Below, piece by piece: positions 27,686 through 37,121 of a stretch of 64,000 nucleotides of DNA (position 1 is the stretch's first letter; every line of letters begins with the position of its first letter). The position numbers and the translations under genes are program-made. The notes under the pieces were generated by a model, which saw only the letters and a program-made list of their open reading frames with translations, did no database searches and was not told where the DNA came from. Source of the DNA: Kriegella aquimaris (GTDB lineage Bacteria > Bacteroidota > Bacteroidia > Flavobacteriales > Flavobacteriaceae); NCBI RefSeq assembly GCF_900103215.1, contig NZ_FNGV01000007.1:186001-250000 (forward strand), written 5' to 3'.

Positions 27686-28339
27686 ATGAAAAAGTTTAAA
27701 GCGAAACACTTTATTCCAGCATTTTTAGCAATCGGTCTCATAGTGATGGTATTTTCATCATACGAATCAAATGACGAAGAATTGGTTGTACATAATCCAA
27801 CGGATATAAATCTTGAATTAGTTGATGCTAGCTTACATCAAATAAGCAAAAATCATAAGGTGCTGGATTTTGAACTACTAAATCAAAACGGCGAAGTAAT
27901 TACCCATGAAAATTATAAAAACAAAATCTATGTGGTAGATTTCTTCTTTACAAGTTGCCCGACCATTTGCCCTCTTATGACCAATAACATGGCCAAAATT
28001 CAAAAGGAATTTTTGGAGGATGATGACATAATGTTGCTGTCGTTATCTGTAACACCCGAGTTTGACAGTATTCCAAAATTAAAGGAATACGCAAACAAAA
28101 ACGGCGTCATAGATTCTAAATGGAATGTGACAACCGGTGACAAAACACACATATATGATCTAGCGCGCAAAAGTTATTTTGCAACCACGGATACCGGGGA
28201 CGGAGGACTTCAAGATTTTATTCATACCTCCAACTTTGTACTCGTTGATAAAAAAAGACAAATAAGAGGGGTATATAATGGTATTGACAATGATGAAATA
28301 CTGCGTTTAATCGAAGACATCAAGGTATTGACGAACTAA
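27686..28339 (+). CDS. SCO1/SenC family copper chaperone or thiol reductase
   Basis: The 217-residue protein has an N-terminal membrane anchor and a thioredoxin-like SCO domain. The copper-binding CPTIC (C91, C95) and the distal His (H180, in FIHTSNFVLVD) are all present, so it should bind Cu and help build the CuA centre of cytochrome oxidase or act as a periplasmic thiol reductase. It is nine bases after the TPR gene, in the module-2 transcript. It makes sense in an oxygen- or redox-responsive operon together with an Fnr-like promoter. Confidence 0.93.
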   Translation: MKKFKAKHFIPAFLAIGLIVMVFSSYESNDEELVVHNPTDINLELVDASLHQISKNHKVLDFELLNQNGEVITHENYKNKIYVVDFFFTSCPTICPLMTNNMAKIQKEFLEDDDIMLLSLSVTPEFDSIPKLKEYANKNGVIDSKWNVTTGDKTHIYDLARKSYFATTDTGDGGLQDFIHTSNFVLVDKKRQIRGVYNGIDNDEILRLIEDIKVLTN

Positions 28340-28586
28340 TCAGTAGCGAAAGAACCAAAATTCAGATTGCAAAAGACTAAATGCCCAAAAATATAATAGT
28401 AAGAATGCTGACTGCTTAAGCATTTACAGCAGAATTCATTAATCTTTAATTACGCCCATGTTATAGCCACCATTAGTTTTAATGGGTAGGGAAGAACCCT
28501 TATGGCCAAAAAAGTAAAGGCCGTAGACGATACAATCACTGGTCGAGGCCGAACATAATCAGTTAACATATTAAATTTTTAATATC

Positions 28587-29144
28587 ATGAAAATCATCAA
28601 GAACATTTTTTTAATAGCAATTTCGGTATGCATTTTTGCATGCAATAATGATGATTATACGGGAGATGCTCCAAATACAAAGCAACTCCTACTTAAGGTA
28701 AACGCACGTGGAACTGTGTTGGGTCAACCGAAAACCATTGTCCATCCTAAAACAGGTGAAACTTTGGAGCCCACCTGTTTTTTAATGGATCTTGTAGACC
28801 CCGATACAGGAAAACTAATCGGAACACTTCAAGATTGCGTCGTCAGTATGGAAACCCCTAGTGACGGAACAATAACTTCTAAGGTAATTACTTCTATACA
28901 TATTGACGGACGCGGAACTATACTGGCAGAAAACATAGTATTTCAAGAACTAAGACCTCCAGCTCAGGAACTTAACTTTAATACGTCATTTACCCCAACT
29001 AAGAATAATGTTATTTATACAACCTTCGAATTTGAGGGAATGGAAGGTACAGTTTCTTTAGATGGTGAAGTAAACCTTTCAAAATTAGGAGAAGGCATCG
29101 TTACCTTCAATTGTGATTTCACTATCAATCTGCAATCCAACTAA
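28587..29144 (+). CDS. Lipoprotein of unknown function
   Basis: The product has 185 residues with a lipobox (AISVCIFAC, Cys about 19) followed by NNDD, an export signal common on Bacteroidota lipoproteins. The mature domain is beta-rich, with repeated GTI, GEV and GEG turns. It loosely recalls dirigent/allene-oxide-cyclase-like barrels, but I could not confirm a family. It precedes a TonB-dependent receptor gene by about 115 bp and may be the lipoprotein partner of that receptor. There is no SusD similarity visible. Confidence 0.75.
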   Translation: MKIIKNIFLIAISVCIFACNNDDYTGDAPNTKQLLLKVNARGTVLGQPKTIVHPKTGETLEPTCFLMDLVDPDTGKLIGTLQDCVVSMETPSDGTITSKVITSIHIDGRGTILAENIVFQELRPPAQELNFNTSFTPTKNNVIYTTFEFEGMEGTVSLDGEVNLSKLGEGIVTFNCDFTINLQSN

Positions 29145-29259
29145 GCACAGAATCAAACTATATCTTTCTGGTTTAAGGTCATTTCCCAATGCTTCTTTAG
29201 AAGTTCATGGACACCTCCTTCTACGCTTGATTTTATACAAGAAAAAGTCTTTTAATATT

Positions 29260-31641
29260 ATGAAGAAAAGAGCATTTATAATATTCATGCACTGCTTATA
29301 CCTATTTGGAATGGCACAAGAAAATATGTTGTCTGGGCAAGTCAACGATAGTCTGGGAAACCCTATTGCCTTGGCACATGTCATGGTTTTTAACTCAAAT
29401 ACTTTTGTCGTAGGAACGGTAACTGATACGGATGGAGGTTTTACGATCGCTAGTCTGGAACAAGGTTCATATGTATTAAAAATCATTGCTATTGGTTATG
29501 AAGATTTTGTACAGGAGTTTGCCCATGAAGAAAATCTTATAGATTTCGGTTCCATTTCTTTAAAGACTACCGCGATTGAATTGAATGGGGTAGCGCTAAT
29601 TGCCAGAAAAAAACTTTACGAAAAACATGGGAATAGTTTAATAATCAATGTGGAACAGAACGTCGCGAGCGCTGGGGGCTCCGTACTTGAACTTTTGAGC
29701 AATACTGCCGGGGTTTCGGTAAATCAACAGAATGGAGCACTATCTCTTAACAATCAAGGTAAGATTGCTATTATGATTAATGGAAAACCCAGTAGAGTTG
29801 ATGGTCAAGCTTTGATCAGCCTTTTAAAGAGCATGCCCGCTTCAAACATTAAGAACCTAGAGGTATTCAACAACCCTCCTTCCAAATATGAAGCCAATGG
29901 ATCTGGTGGAATGATAAATATCGTTACCAAATCCAAAAGCAATGATGGTCAAGGCGGATCCATTTCCCTAAATAGTGGATATGGCAAGGGCGAGAAAACC
30001 GGAATATCTGTGAATATTCACTCCAATCAAGGAAAAATAGATTGGTACGGAAGCTATGCTTTTAATCGAAATCGAACACCCGAAGAATGGAAGTTGCAAA
30101 GTGAGTTTAATAGTCCATTAAGCCAGAAAAAAGTAGTTGCCAATAGCCTTCGTAAACCAATAATCAATGCACATAATTATTTGGTGGGCACGGAGTTTTC
30201 CTTATTCAAAAACACAAATGTTGGTATCAATCTTAGTGGCTACAACTCTAAATGGGACATGATAGCGTTTGACAAAGTGATAAGGAATGGAGGTACTGAT
30301 AATACAGAAACAATTAATATAGATACCAAGGAAGCCAATGAATGGGGTCATATAGGTGTAAACATGCTACTAGAACAATCTTTGGGAGACCAGCATGCCT
30401 TGACCTTTGAGTACGCTCATTTGTATTATAATTTTAATAACCCCAGTACCTATGATACTCAAGAACAAATGGATTTTTTTGAAATCCTTAAAATAACCCC
30501 TATTACTTTCAATGTGTTCAATCTGGACTATAAGGTAGGGTTATCAGAAAAAGTGAAAGTCGAGTTTGGGGCCAAAACTACTTCTTCCAATTTCACGAAC
30601 ACAATTGAAGCAAGTTCTAATGATGGTAATGTGTCAAATATCGATGATGAGCTTTCAAGTACCACACGAATGGATGAGCAAATACAAGGAATTTATGCCT
30701 CATTCGAGTTTCAATTGGGAGAAAAAACACGCTTTACTTCAGGTCTTCGCTTCGAACATACGAGCAGCAAACTTGACATCAATGATACAGATACTATACT
30801 TAACAGAACATATGACAACTTTTTTCCCAGCCTAACGCTTGACCATCAATTAAATGATGTGCATCGTTTTCAGTTTAATTACGGTCGGAGGATCAATCGT
30901 CCCACTTTTGATAATCTAGCACCATACATTCTTTTTTTAGGACCGGAAGCTTTGTACGCTGGCAATACCAATCTTCAACCTTCATTAGTGCACAAAATAG
31001 GAGCTGAATGGAGATGGGCCGGAAAATATATTTCCCTAGAGTATTTGATCGAAAAAGATGCAATAGTCGAATTTCAACCAAGACTCTCCACAAACGGAGA
31101 GCAATATATTTTCAAAGCTGAAAATATGGATAAGAGAAATATGTTGAGTATTTCTATGGGTGTCCCGTTTTCGATTACACCATGGTGGCAGACCGAAACT
31201 AGCTTCATCTACCAATATGAAACTTTACAATTTAACTTTCAAGAGGTGGAATTCAATAGGTCTAAAGGAAGCTTAAGAGCCAACAGTTCTCAACAGTTCT
31301 CCATAAGCGCAAAAACAAAGTTGGAACTAAGTGGATATTACCAATCCTCAACGCTTTTTGGAATTAGTACGTTCGGAGCTAGAGGTTCATTGAACGTAGG
31401 TGTACAGCAACAACTTAAAAAAAACCATGGGAATGTGAAATTATCCCTTAGCAATGTTTTTGCCTCAGATAACTGGAAGATTAATACAATTAATGAACAG
31501 CCTTTTATCAATACGTTAGAGACTTATTTTCCTGAATCAAGGATTTTGACATTCACCTATACCAAAAATTTTGGTGGAAGTACAAAAACGCCAAAATATA
31601 TAGGAAATAGTGCTGATGACGAAAAACAGCGAGTCCAATAA
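29260..31641 (+). CDS. TonB-dependent receptor, OMP_b-brl_3 type
   Basis: From the ATG at 29260 the product is 793 residues, with a signal peptide (IIFMHCLYLFGMAQ). The frame is open further upstream to 29113, but that extension overlaps the previous gene and lacks a signal sequence, so I prefer 29260. A CarboxypepD_reg-like domain (SGQVNDSLGNPIALAHVMVF, TDTDGGF) is followed by a plug (AGVSVNQQNGALSLN, ANGSGGMINIVTKS) and a long outer-membrane barrel with RINRPTFDNLAPY and TGLRFEH-like strands. The OMP_b-brl_3 group imports peptides, siderophores or other ligands; the substrate here is unknown. Confidence 0.9.
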   Translation: MKKRAFIIFMHCLYLFGMAQENMLSGQVNDSLGNPIALAHVMVFNSNTFVVGTVTDTDGGFTIASLEQGSYVLKIIAIGYEDFVQEFAHEENLIDFGSISLKTTAIELNGVALIARKKLYEKHGNSLIINVEQNVASAGGSVLELLSNTAGVSVNQQNGALSLNNQGKIAIMINGKPSRVDGQALISLLKSMPASNIKNLEVFNNPPSKYEANGSGGMINIVTKSKSNDGQGGSISLNSGYGKGEKTGISVNIHSNQGKIDWYGSYAFNRNRTPEEWKLQSEFNSPLSQKKVVANSLRKPIINAHNYLVGTEFSLFKNTNVGINLSGYNSKWDMIAFDKVIRNGGTDNTETINIDTKEANEWGHIGVNMLLEQSLGDQHALTFEYAHLYYNFNNPSTYDTQEQMDFFEILKITPITFNVFNLDYKVGLSEKVKVEFGAKTTSSNFTNTIEASSNDGNVSNIDDELSSTTRMDEQIQGIYASFEFQLGEKTRFTSGLRFEHTSSKLDINDTDTILNRTYDNFFPSLTLDHQLNDVHRFQFNYGRRINRPTFDNLAPYILFLGPEALYAGNTNLQPSLVHKIGAEWRWAGKYISLEYLIEKDAIVEFQPRLSTNGEQYIFKAENMDKRNMLSISMGVPFSITPWWQTETSFIYQYETLQFNFQEVEFNRSKGSLRANSSQQFSISAKTKLELSGYYQSSTLFGISTFGARGSLNVGVQQQLKKNHGNVKLSLSNVFASDNWKINTINEQPFINTLETYFPESRILTFTYTKNFGGSTKTPKYIGNSADDEKQRVQ

Positions 31642-31701
31642 AGGAATGAAGCTTAAGTAGGCATTGGGCCGATATACTTTAAATAATTAAAACAAATAGA
31701 T

Positions 31702-32340
31702 ATGAGCAATACATTTAAAGACAACCCTATTCTAGGGCCTCTTAATTCATGGTTCTTTTATACAATTTCCGGCTACATGAATGTGCTTTGGGGGAAATCT
31801 AAAAAAGAACTGTTTCAAAATCATCCTGACACCGTTGTTGAAATAGGTTCAGGGGCAGGGGCCAATATGCGATACCTAAAAAGGGGAACCAAACTGATTG
31901 CAATTGAGCCGAATATTCATATGCACAATAACCTAAGGAAGACCGCCAAAAAGTACGGTATAAATCTGGATATAAAATCCATAACAGGGGAAGCCATCGA
32001 TTTACCGGATAATTCAGTGGATTTTGTAATGAGTACGCTCGTTCTATGCACGGTTGAGAATCCTTTAGAATGTTTAAATCAGATAAGGCGCATCTTAAAA
32101 ACTTCTGGCCAATTTGTGTTCATTGAGCACGTAAGGGCAAGAGAAAATTCTCTACTCGGTTTCATTCAAAATCTGATACATAAACCGTGGCATTGGTTTT
32201 TTGAAGGTTGTCATACGAATAGGGATACCCGGTCTTTATTGGAATCAATTGAATTCTCATCGCTAGATATCGAATGTTACAATTCATATTCTCCGTTCAT
32301 TCCTATTATCCCACAAATTCGAGGTAAAGCCATAAAATAA
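31702..32340 (+). CDS. Class I SAM-dependent methyltransferase (METTL7/UbiE-like)
   Basis: The 212-residue cytoplasmic protein has the SAM-binding motif VVEIGSGAGANMRYL at about 45-59, IAIEPN as the acidic loop and LPDNSVDFVMSTLVLCTV as motif II/III. The fold and the FIEHVRARE segment resemble small thiol or lipid methyltransferases. The substrate is unknown. It starts 60 bp after the TonB receptor gene and is followed by a barrel protein and a serine hydrolase on the same strand, so it may lie in a three-gene unit. Confidence 0.87.
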   Translation: MSNTFKDNPILGPLNSWFFYTISGYMNVLWGKSKKELFQNHPDTVVEIGSGAGANMRYLKRGTKLIAIEPNIHMHNNLRKTAKKYGINLDIKSITGEAIDLPDNSVDFVMSTLVLCTVENPLECLNQIRRILKTSGQFVFIEHVRARENSLLGFIQNLIHKPWHWFFEGCHTNRDTRSLLESIEFSSLDIECYNSYSPFIPIIPQIRGKAIK

Positions 32341-32374
32341 CGAAATCAAATAATCAAAAAAACAGTACAATCTC

Positions 32375-32986
32375 ATGAAAAAAACATCAAGGCATTGGAT
32401 TTCCGTAGTAGCGTTTTGCATCATTGTTATAAACCATCTTTGGGCACAACAACCGGTGACCCTTTCATTATTCAATGAATCGACCACAATACCCTATACG
32501 ACTTTTCTTAACGACCCAATGCACCCTGGCGTTCAGATTGGGACGGAATTCGACTGGAAGGAAAACAGATTTTTTCGTTTATATCCATCTGTCTCATTTG
32601 GATATATGTACCATAAAAAACTGTTTCAAGGTCTGTATAGCAACTTAGAACTGGGGTGTGATTATAAAACCTTTTTCGGCCTAAATTTTAAAATAAAAAT
32701 AGGTTTAGGTTATTTGCACACCTTTAGTACCCAACAGGAGTTTCAATTCGATGAGGGGTCTTACAAGAGTAAAAGAGATTTAGGGAATTCAAGATTGATG
32801 CCTTCTATTACCACAGGCCTTGGGTTTCGGTTATATCCCAAAAAAATAAGCTCGCCGGAAATTTATGTGCTATATCAATCTTGGGTTGAATTTCCATATT
32901 CCCCTGGTTTCATACCCTTGATGTCTCACACCAATCTACATATAGGTATTAAGTTTTTTCCATTCAACAAAAAAAAGAAACCATGA
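32375..32986 (+). CDS. Secreted beta-barrel-like protein
   Basis: The 203-residue protein has a signal peptide (VVAFCIIVINHLWAQQ) and alternating aromatic beta-strands (FRLYPSVSFGYMY, LNFKIKIGLGYLH, TGLGFRLYPK), as expected of a small outer-membrane barrel. No family name can be given. Its stop overlaps the ATG of the next gene (ATGA), which indicates translational coupling with the serine hydrolase. Confidence 0.8.
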   Translation: MKKTSRHWISVVAFCIIVINHLWAQQPVTLSLFNESTTIPYTTFLNDPMHPGVQIGTEFDWKENRFFRLYPSVSFGYMYHKKLFQGLYSNLELGCDYKTFFGLNFKIKIGLGYLHTFSTQQEFQFDEGSYKSKRDLGNSRLMPSITTGLGFRLYPKKISSPEIYVLYQSWVEFPYSPGFIPLMSHTNLHIGIKFFPFNKKKKP

Positions 32987-34164
32987 AAAAAGTATTAATA
33001 ATTTTAGCAGTTTTTCATTTCGCTTGCACGGAACAAGATGAAGTCTTTCAAGAGGATTTCTTCCAATGTGAAAACACATTGTCGCCGAATAATATCGAAC
33101 ATGAAAAAGTTGAACCAGTTTCTGAAATAATGAAAGATATGGTCTCAAAGGGTGTCCCGGGAATTATGATGAGTGTTCATACCGAAGGGGATGGCTATTA
33201 CTCAACTTCTTACGGAAAAAGTGACTTGGCCAATCAAATTGATATGCAGGCCTGCAACCTGACCCGAGTTGGTAGTACAGTAAAAACTTTTACAGCAGTT
33301 ACAATCCTGAAATTACAGGAAGAAGGTAAACTTAGGTTAGACGATTTACTGACCCAATATCTCCCCGATTACCTATTGGATAATATTGAAAACGCAGAAG
33401 AAACCTCTTTACGACAATTGCTAAACCATTCGAGTGGCATTTACAACTATATTCAAGATCTTAAATTTCAAACGGCTTCCTTGAATGATTTAATAAAAGT
33501 TTGGAGGCCGGAAGAACTGTTGGATTATGCTAGAAATCGTGGTGCCTACTTTAAGCCAGGAACGGATTCACGCTATTCCAATACAAATTATATTCTTTTG
33601 GGAATGGTTATCGAAAGTCTTGAAGGTAAACCTTTTTATGAAGTTTTTAAGGATAAGATTTTTATACCACTTCAGTTGGAAATGACACAGTTTGCAGCTT
33701 CAGACCCAGTGCCTGATGACATCATAAGGGGCTATATTGATCTTTACAGTAAATTAGAGTTGACAAATGCTACCTATTATAGCGGGTGGGATTATTTTTC
33801 GGCCGATGGCGGTTTGATTTCTAACGCTCACGACTTGAACATTTTTTTGACGAATCTTTTTCAGGGTAACCTTCTTTCCGATGCATCGCTAAAGGAAATG
33901 ATGGATTGGCAATCACCGAATGAACAGGATAGTGAAGAGTTTGTAACACATTACGGGTTGGGTATTTTTTTAATCGAAACGGATTCTGGCCCTGCATATT
34001 TACATAGTGGAGACGCCATAGGCTACTTTGCGAGTATGGTATATTTTCCGAATCAAAAAACAACGATTACATGGGCGGTAAACGCCAATTATGGCAAGAT
34101 TGACGATATCACGCAAAAAAAAGGTGCCATGGAGAAAATTTTTAAATCTGTGTTGGGAAACTAA
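32983..34164 (+). CDS. Secreted serine hydrolase, beta-lactamase family lipoprotein
   Basis: The 393-residue lipoprotein (lipobox AVFHFAC, Cys about 15) has a class C beta-lactamase/DD-peptidase fold. The nucleophile motif STVK is at 98-101, YSN at 198-200 and HSGD near the C-terminus replaces the KTG triad. DD-carboxypeptidase or esterase activity is more likely than drug resistance. It is coupled to the barrel protein by a 4-bp overlap. Confidence 0.9.
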   Translation: MKKVLIILAVFHFACTEQDEVFQEDFFQCENTLSPNNIEHEKVEPVSEIMKDMVSKGVPGIMMSVHTEGDGYYSTSYGKSDLANQIDMQACNLTRVGSTVKTFTAVTILKLQEEGKLRLDDLLTQYLPDYLLDNIENAEETSLRQLLNHSSGIYNYIQDLKFQTASLNDLIKVWRPEELLDYARNRGAYFKPGTDSRYSNTNYILLGMVIESLEGKPFYEVFKDKIFIPLQLEMTQFAASDPVPDDIIRGYIDLYSKLELTNATYYSGWDYFSADGGLISNAHDLNIFLTNLFQGNLLSDASLKEMMDWQSPNEQDSEEFVTHYGLGIFLIETDSGPAYLHSGDAIGYFASMVYFPNQKTTITWAVNANYGKIDDITQKKGAMEKIFKSVLGN

Positions 34165-34732
34165 AATCTGATGACTTCAATCACGAAAAAGCAATCCGGT
34201 TAGGATAAACCGATGATATTCTACAATGGGTTCAACAGCTAATGAACCCGGTAAAAGATGTTCAAATCAATAGTATTAAGCCTTTGTCCCTATTCAGTCT
34301 AATTAGCTGTTCTATTCTTAAAAAAAATATTGACCAGAAATAGAACTAAGCACAAAACCACAAAAACGTTTTACTAACTTAGATGAAAAATAAGATACCT
34401 CTCCCTTCTTTCAGCCAACTTCCTTTAATGTTATTACAAGATTAAAGCTATCGCCAATCATATTTTTTATAGATAAATTGTTTCATTTAGCTATGCGTGG
34501 CGGTAACCTTGCGTACTGTTTAAGGGCATTTTTATACTGGTTGAAATCAAACGATCGGACTATAAACTATCCTAAATCTGATTTTTTTCGGAGAGAAATT
34601 GATAGTCCCATTAGATTTAAGTTTTACGGTAATCCAAAGATTTACAAAATGAATCTAGGAAAACTGCAAATTCATCGAACACCAATAAATAAAAAGTTGT
34701 AATTTAAACTTGGTTTTTAATAATCGAGTAAT
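34165..34732. other. Intergenic region upstream of a Crp/Fnr gene
   Basis: The 568 bp are AT-rich and free of recognisable genes, hairpins with T-tracts or repeats. The one short ORF (34478-34702) has no coding character that I can defend. The promoter of the regulator gene must be near the right end. Confidence 0.45.
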
Positions 34733-35296
34733 TTGTTATTTATAGACTTCTACAACGCGGTTTTAAATACGTCGTTTACCTATGACGACTTACCCTTCCC
34801 TATTACATCTATACACGTCAAGAAAGGAACCAGTTTAACCGTATATGGCCAAGTAGAGGATTCACTTTACTTTATGAACAAGGGTATAGTCGAGATGACA
34901 ATTAAAAGTTACATGACGGAGAAGATAATCGACTTTTTTTTTGAAGCAGAACTGTTTTGCGGTTATACTTCTTTTTTAGACCAACTTCCAACAGATGTTC
35001 AAATAACGACCTTGATGGATTCTGAAATCGAGGTGATAAAACGAAAGGATTTACTTCCGGTCTATCAATATTCCCTTGAAGCCAACCAGTTTGGCAGAAT
35101 TTGTACAGAACATGGGTATATGAGGAAATCAAATAGGGAAAAAAATCTTTTGACAAAAACTGCTGAGGAAAGATATAGTGAATTGTTCCAATCACGTTCC
35201 AAGTACATTGCAAATATACCTGTAAATAAAATTGCAAAATACCTAGGGATTCATCCTGAAAGCCTTAGTAGAATCAGAAAGAAAATGAATTCCTAA
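34733..35296 (+). CDS. Crp/Fnr family transcriptional regulator
   Basis: The 187-residue protein has an N-terminal cyclic-nucleotide-binding-type beta-barrel (VEDSLYFMNKGIVEM, FFFEAELFCGYTSF) and a C-terminal helix-turn-helix (IPVNKIAKYLGIHPESLSRIRKKM). It lacks an Fnr-type cysteine cluster, so it does not carry the classic iron-sulfur oxygen sensor. An in-frame stop lies at 34721 and the only start before the barrel is TTG at 34733. Its stop codon lies inside the third 55-bp promoter module, so its own 3' end carries the operator of the GMC gene; it is the best local candidate regulator of that module. Confidence 0.85.
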   Translation: MLFIDFYNAVLNTSFTYDDLPFPITSIHVKKGTSLTVYGQVEDSLYFMNKGIVEMTIKSYMTEKIIDFFFEAELFCGYTSFLDQLPTDVQITTLMDSEIEVIKRKDLLPVYQYSLEANQFGRICTEHGYMRKSNREKNLLTKTAEERYSELFQSRSKYIANIPVNKIAKYLGIHPESLSRIRKKMNS

Positions 35297-35347
35297 CATA
35301 GGTCAAGCCCATTTTTTAGTATTAGTTTTTGATTGCACATATTTTTG
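35293..35347 (+). promoter_or_regulatory. 55-bp Fnr-like promoter module, copy 3
   Basis: CTAACATAGGTCAAG is identical to the other copies and is again exactly 47 bp before a -7 element, here TATTTTTG (35340-35347); 44 of 55 bases match copy 2. It overlaps the TAA of the Crp/Fnr gene. The GMC dehydrogenase start is 159 bp further on, so this transcript has a long leader containing a 14-codon ORF (35374-35418) of unknown meaning. Confidence 0.68.
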
Positions 35348-35506
35348 TGTTCTAGTATTTAGAACAAAAGATTATGGAAACCTTTTTATCACAATCACCC
35401 CTCAAAACTATTAATTAACCGGTTGTTTTGATAGTAACGGTTCATTGCTTCCCAAGCACATATTAAACCGAAGTGTTATCCATAAAATTTAAAAAAACAT
35501 TAAAAA

Positions 35507-37114
35507 ATGGAACAAGAATTAAAAACCGACTACTGCATTGTGGGTGGCGGAATTGCAGGAATTTTACTGGCCAGTAGATTGGTGGCTACCGGTAAAAAAA
35601 TTCTAATTTTAGACCAAGGGCCTCGATTTACGGAAGAAGATCGTGCCAATATGTTGCGTAAAAGTAGGGAAGACTTGAATGATTTTGCCGATTATAATGA
35701 CAATGTCGACCCAAATGTGGTTACTCCGTTAAGTTCTGCAAAATCTGGAGATTTAGTTGTGGAGTGGACCAATTATAGGTTGTTCGGAATCGGTGGAACG
35801 GCCCTTCATTTTGAAGGCTTGATGATGCGGCCTACAGAAGAGGATATGCAGGTTAAAACACGCTATGGATATAGTCGTGATTGGCCGATACCCTATCCAG
35901 AATTAGAACCTTGGCTTCTTGAAGCTGAATATGAAATTGGAGTTTCCGGAAATGATGATAATCCATATACTTCATCAAGATCCGGTTCTTATCCTATGCC
36001 GGGTCATTCATTCTCCTATTTTGACAGCGAAATTTTTGCTCCTGCCTTAAATAAAACAGGGATTACCGGTCACTCTTGTCCGAGGGCAGTTAACTCTGTT
36101 CGTTACCGAGGCCGTTCAGCTTGTTTGGCATGTCGCGCTTGCAAATTTTGTCCAACGGGGGCAAGATATTCTCCAGATCGAGTACATGTTCCAATTTTAG
36201 AAAAGTATGATAATGTAAAGATTCTAGAAAACATCAGCGTTCGTAAACTGGAGACGAATTCTAAAGGAGATAAAATAGTTGCGGCCCATGCCGTACGTCT
36301 TCAGGATAAATCGGAAGTTGTTGTTCTTGCCAAGAATTTTATTGTGGCTATGGGAGGGGTAGAAACCCCCCGAATGTTATTACTATCAGCTGATAAGGGA
36401 ATTCATAAAAATGGTCTTGGAAATATGGGAGGGCAGCTCGGAGCTGGCTTCAACGACCATGACAATCTATATGTAACTTTCGATGCCGGCCGGCCCGTTG
36501 GAAGACGGTTAGGTTATGAAACAATGGTTTCTGATCATTTTCGCAAGCATACCAATAGGGTAGAACAACCTACATTTACAATGTATGCATCCCCGGCTAT
36601 GGATTGGTTTCCTATTGGCAATGAGGCCACTATCTGGTCAAGACACGGGAATATCGTATCCCTCGAAAACCTCAGAGAAAGTTTGCCGAATATGGCTACG
36701 CTATCGATAATGACGGAATCGGAAGGAAAGGGAATTTTAGAGTTGGATAAGGAAAAGCTGGATGCCTTTGGGGACCCACTTGCAAAAGTTACCATGAAAC
36801 TGACAGAGTGGGACCGTAAATCTTATACGAAGTTCGTAGAATTGGCGCCTCAATTGGCAGAGGCAATGTCGGCAAACAAAGTTTCCGATGTAACCCCTCC
36901 AGGTTTTGGTCTGGGCTATCATCCGTCAGGAGCTACCGCCATGGCAAAAAAACCCGATGAAGGAGTTTGCGATGAAAACCTTAAGGTTTTTGGTCTAAAC
37001 AACCTGCATCTTGTAAGCAATTCTGTTTTTCCCCATATGGGTTCTAATCCGCCCACACTTACTATAGCTGCCTTGGCATTGAGGTTGGCAGCACATTTAC
37101 AGCAAAAAAAATAA
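35507..37114 (+). CDS. GMC-family FAD-dependent dehydrogenase with a four-cysteine motif
   Basis: The 535-residue FAD protein has the Rossmann motif CIVGGGIAGILLASRL at about 10-25. Its C-terminus has a catalytic His in LGYHPSGATAM and Asn in MGSNPPTLT, as in GMC alcohol/sugar dehydrogenases. At about 206-215 it carries CLACRACKFC followed by PTGA, a CxxCxxCxxC run plus C191 nearby; related FAD glucose and gluconate dehydrogenases carry an iron-sulfur cluster in this region. The next gene is a Tat small subunit 7 bp downstream, so the pair is probably a periplasmic dehydrogenase that passes electrons to the respiratory chain. The substrate is unknown; a sugar or sugar acid is likely. Confidence 0.9.
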   Translation: MEQELKTDYCIVGGGIAGILLASRLVATGKKILILDQGPRFTEEDRANMLRKSREDLNDFADYNDNVDPNVVTPLSSAKSGDLVVEWTNYRLFGIGGTALHFEGLMMRPTEEDMQVKTRYGYSRDWPIPYPELEPWLLEAEYEIGVSGNDDNPYTSSRSGSYPMPGHSFSYFDSEIFAPALNKTGITGHSCPRAVNSVRYRGRSACLACRACKFCPTGARYSPDRVHVPILEKYDNVKILENISVRKLETNSKGDKIVAAHAVRLQDKSEVVVLAKNFIVAMGGVETPRMLLLSADKGIHKNGLGNMGGQLGAGFNDHDNLYVTFDAGRPVGRRLGYETMVSDHFRKHTNRVEQPTFTMYASPAMDWFPIGNEATIWSRHGNIVSLENLRESLPNMATLSIMTESEGKGILELDKEKLDAFGDPLAKVTMKLTEWDRKSYTKFVELAPQLAEAMSANKVSDVTPPGFGLGYHPSGATAMAKKPDEGVCDENLKVFGLNNLHLVSNSVFPHMGSNPPTLTIAALALRLAAHLQQKK

Positions 37115-37121
37115 TATAATT

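Noticed and set aside
28587-31641. Reading the lipoprotein and TonB receptor as a SusC/SusD polysaccharide locus
   Set aside because: The receptor is of the OMP_b-brl_3 type and the lipoprotein has no SusD features; no glycoside hydrolases are nearby.
34478-34702. A 74-codon ORF before the Crp/Fnr gene
   Set aside because: No domain, no hydrophobic pattern and no promoter support; composition looks like random AT-rich translation.
35374-35418. A 14-codon ORF in the leader of the GMC dehydrogenase transcript
   Set aside because: It might be a leader peptide, but there is no run of regulatory codons and no attenuator hairpin after it.
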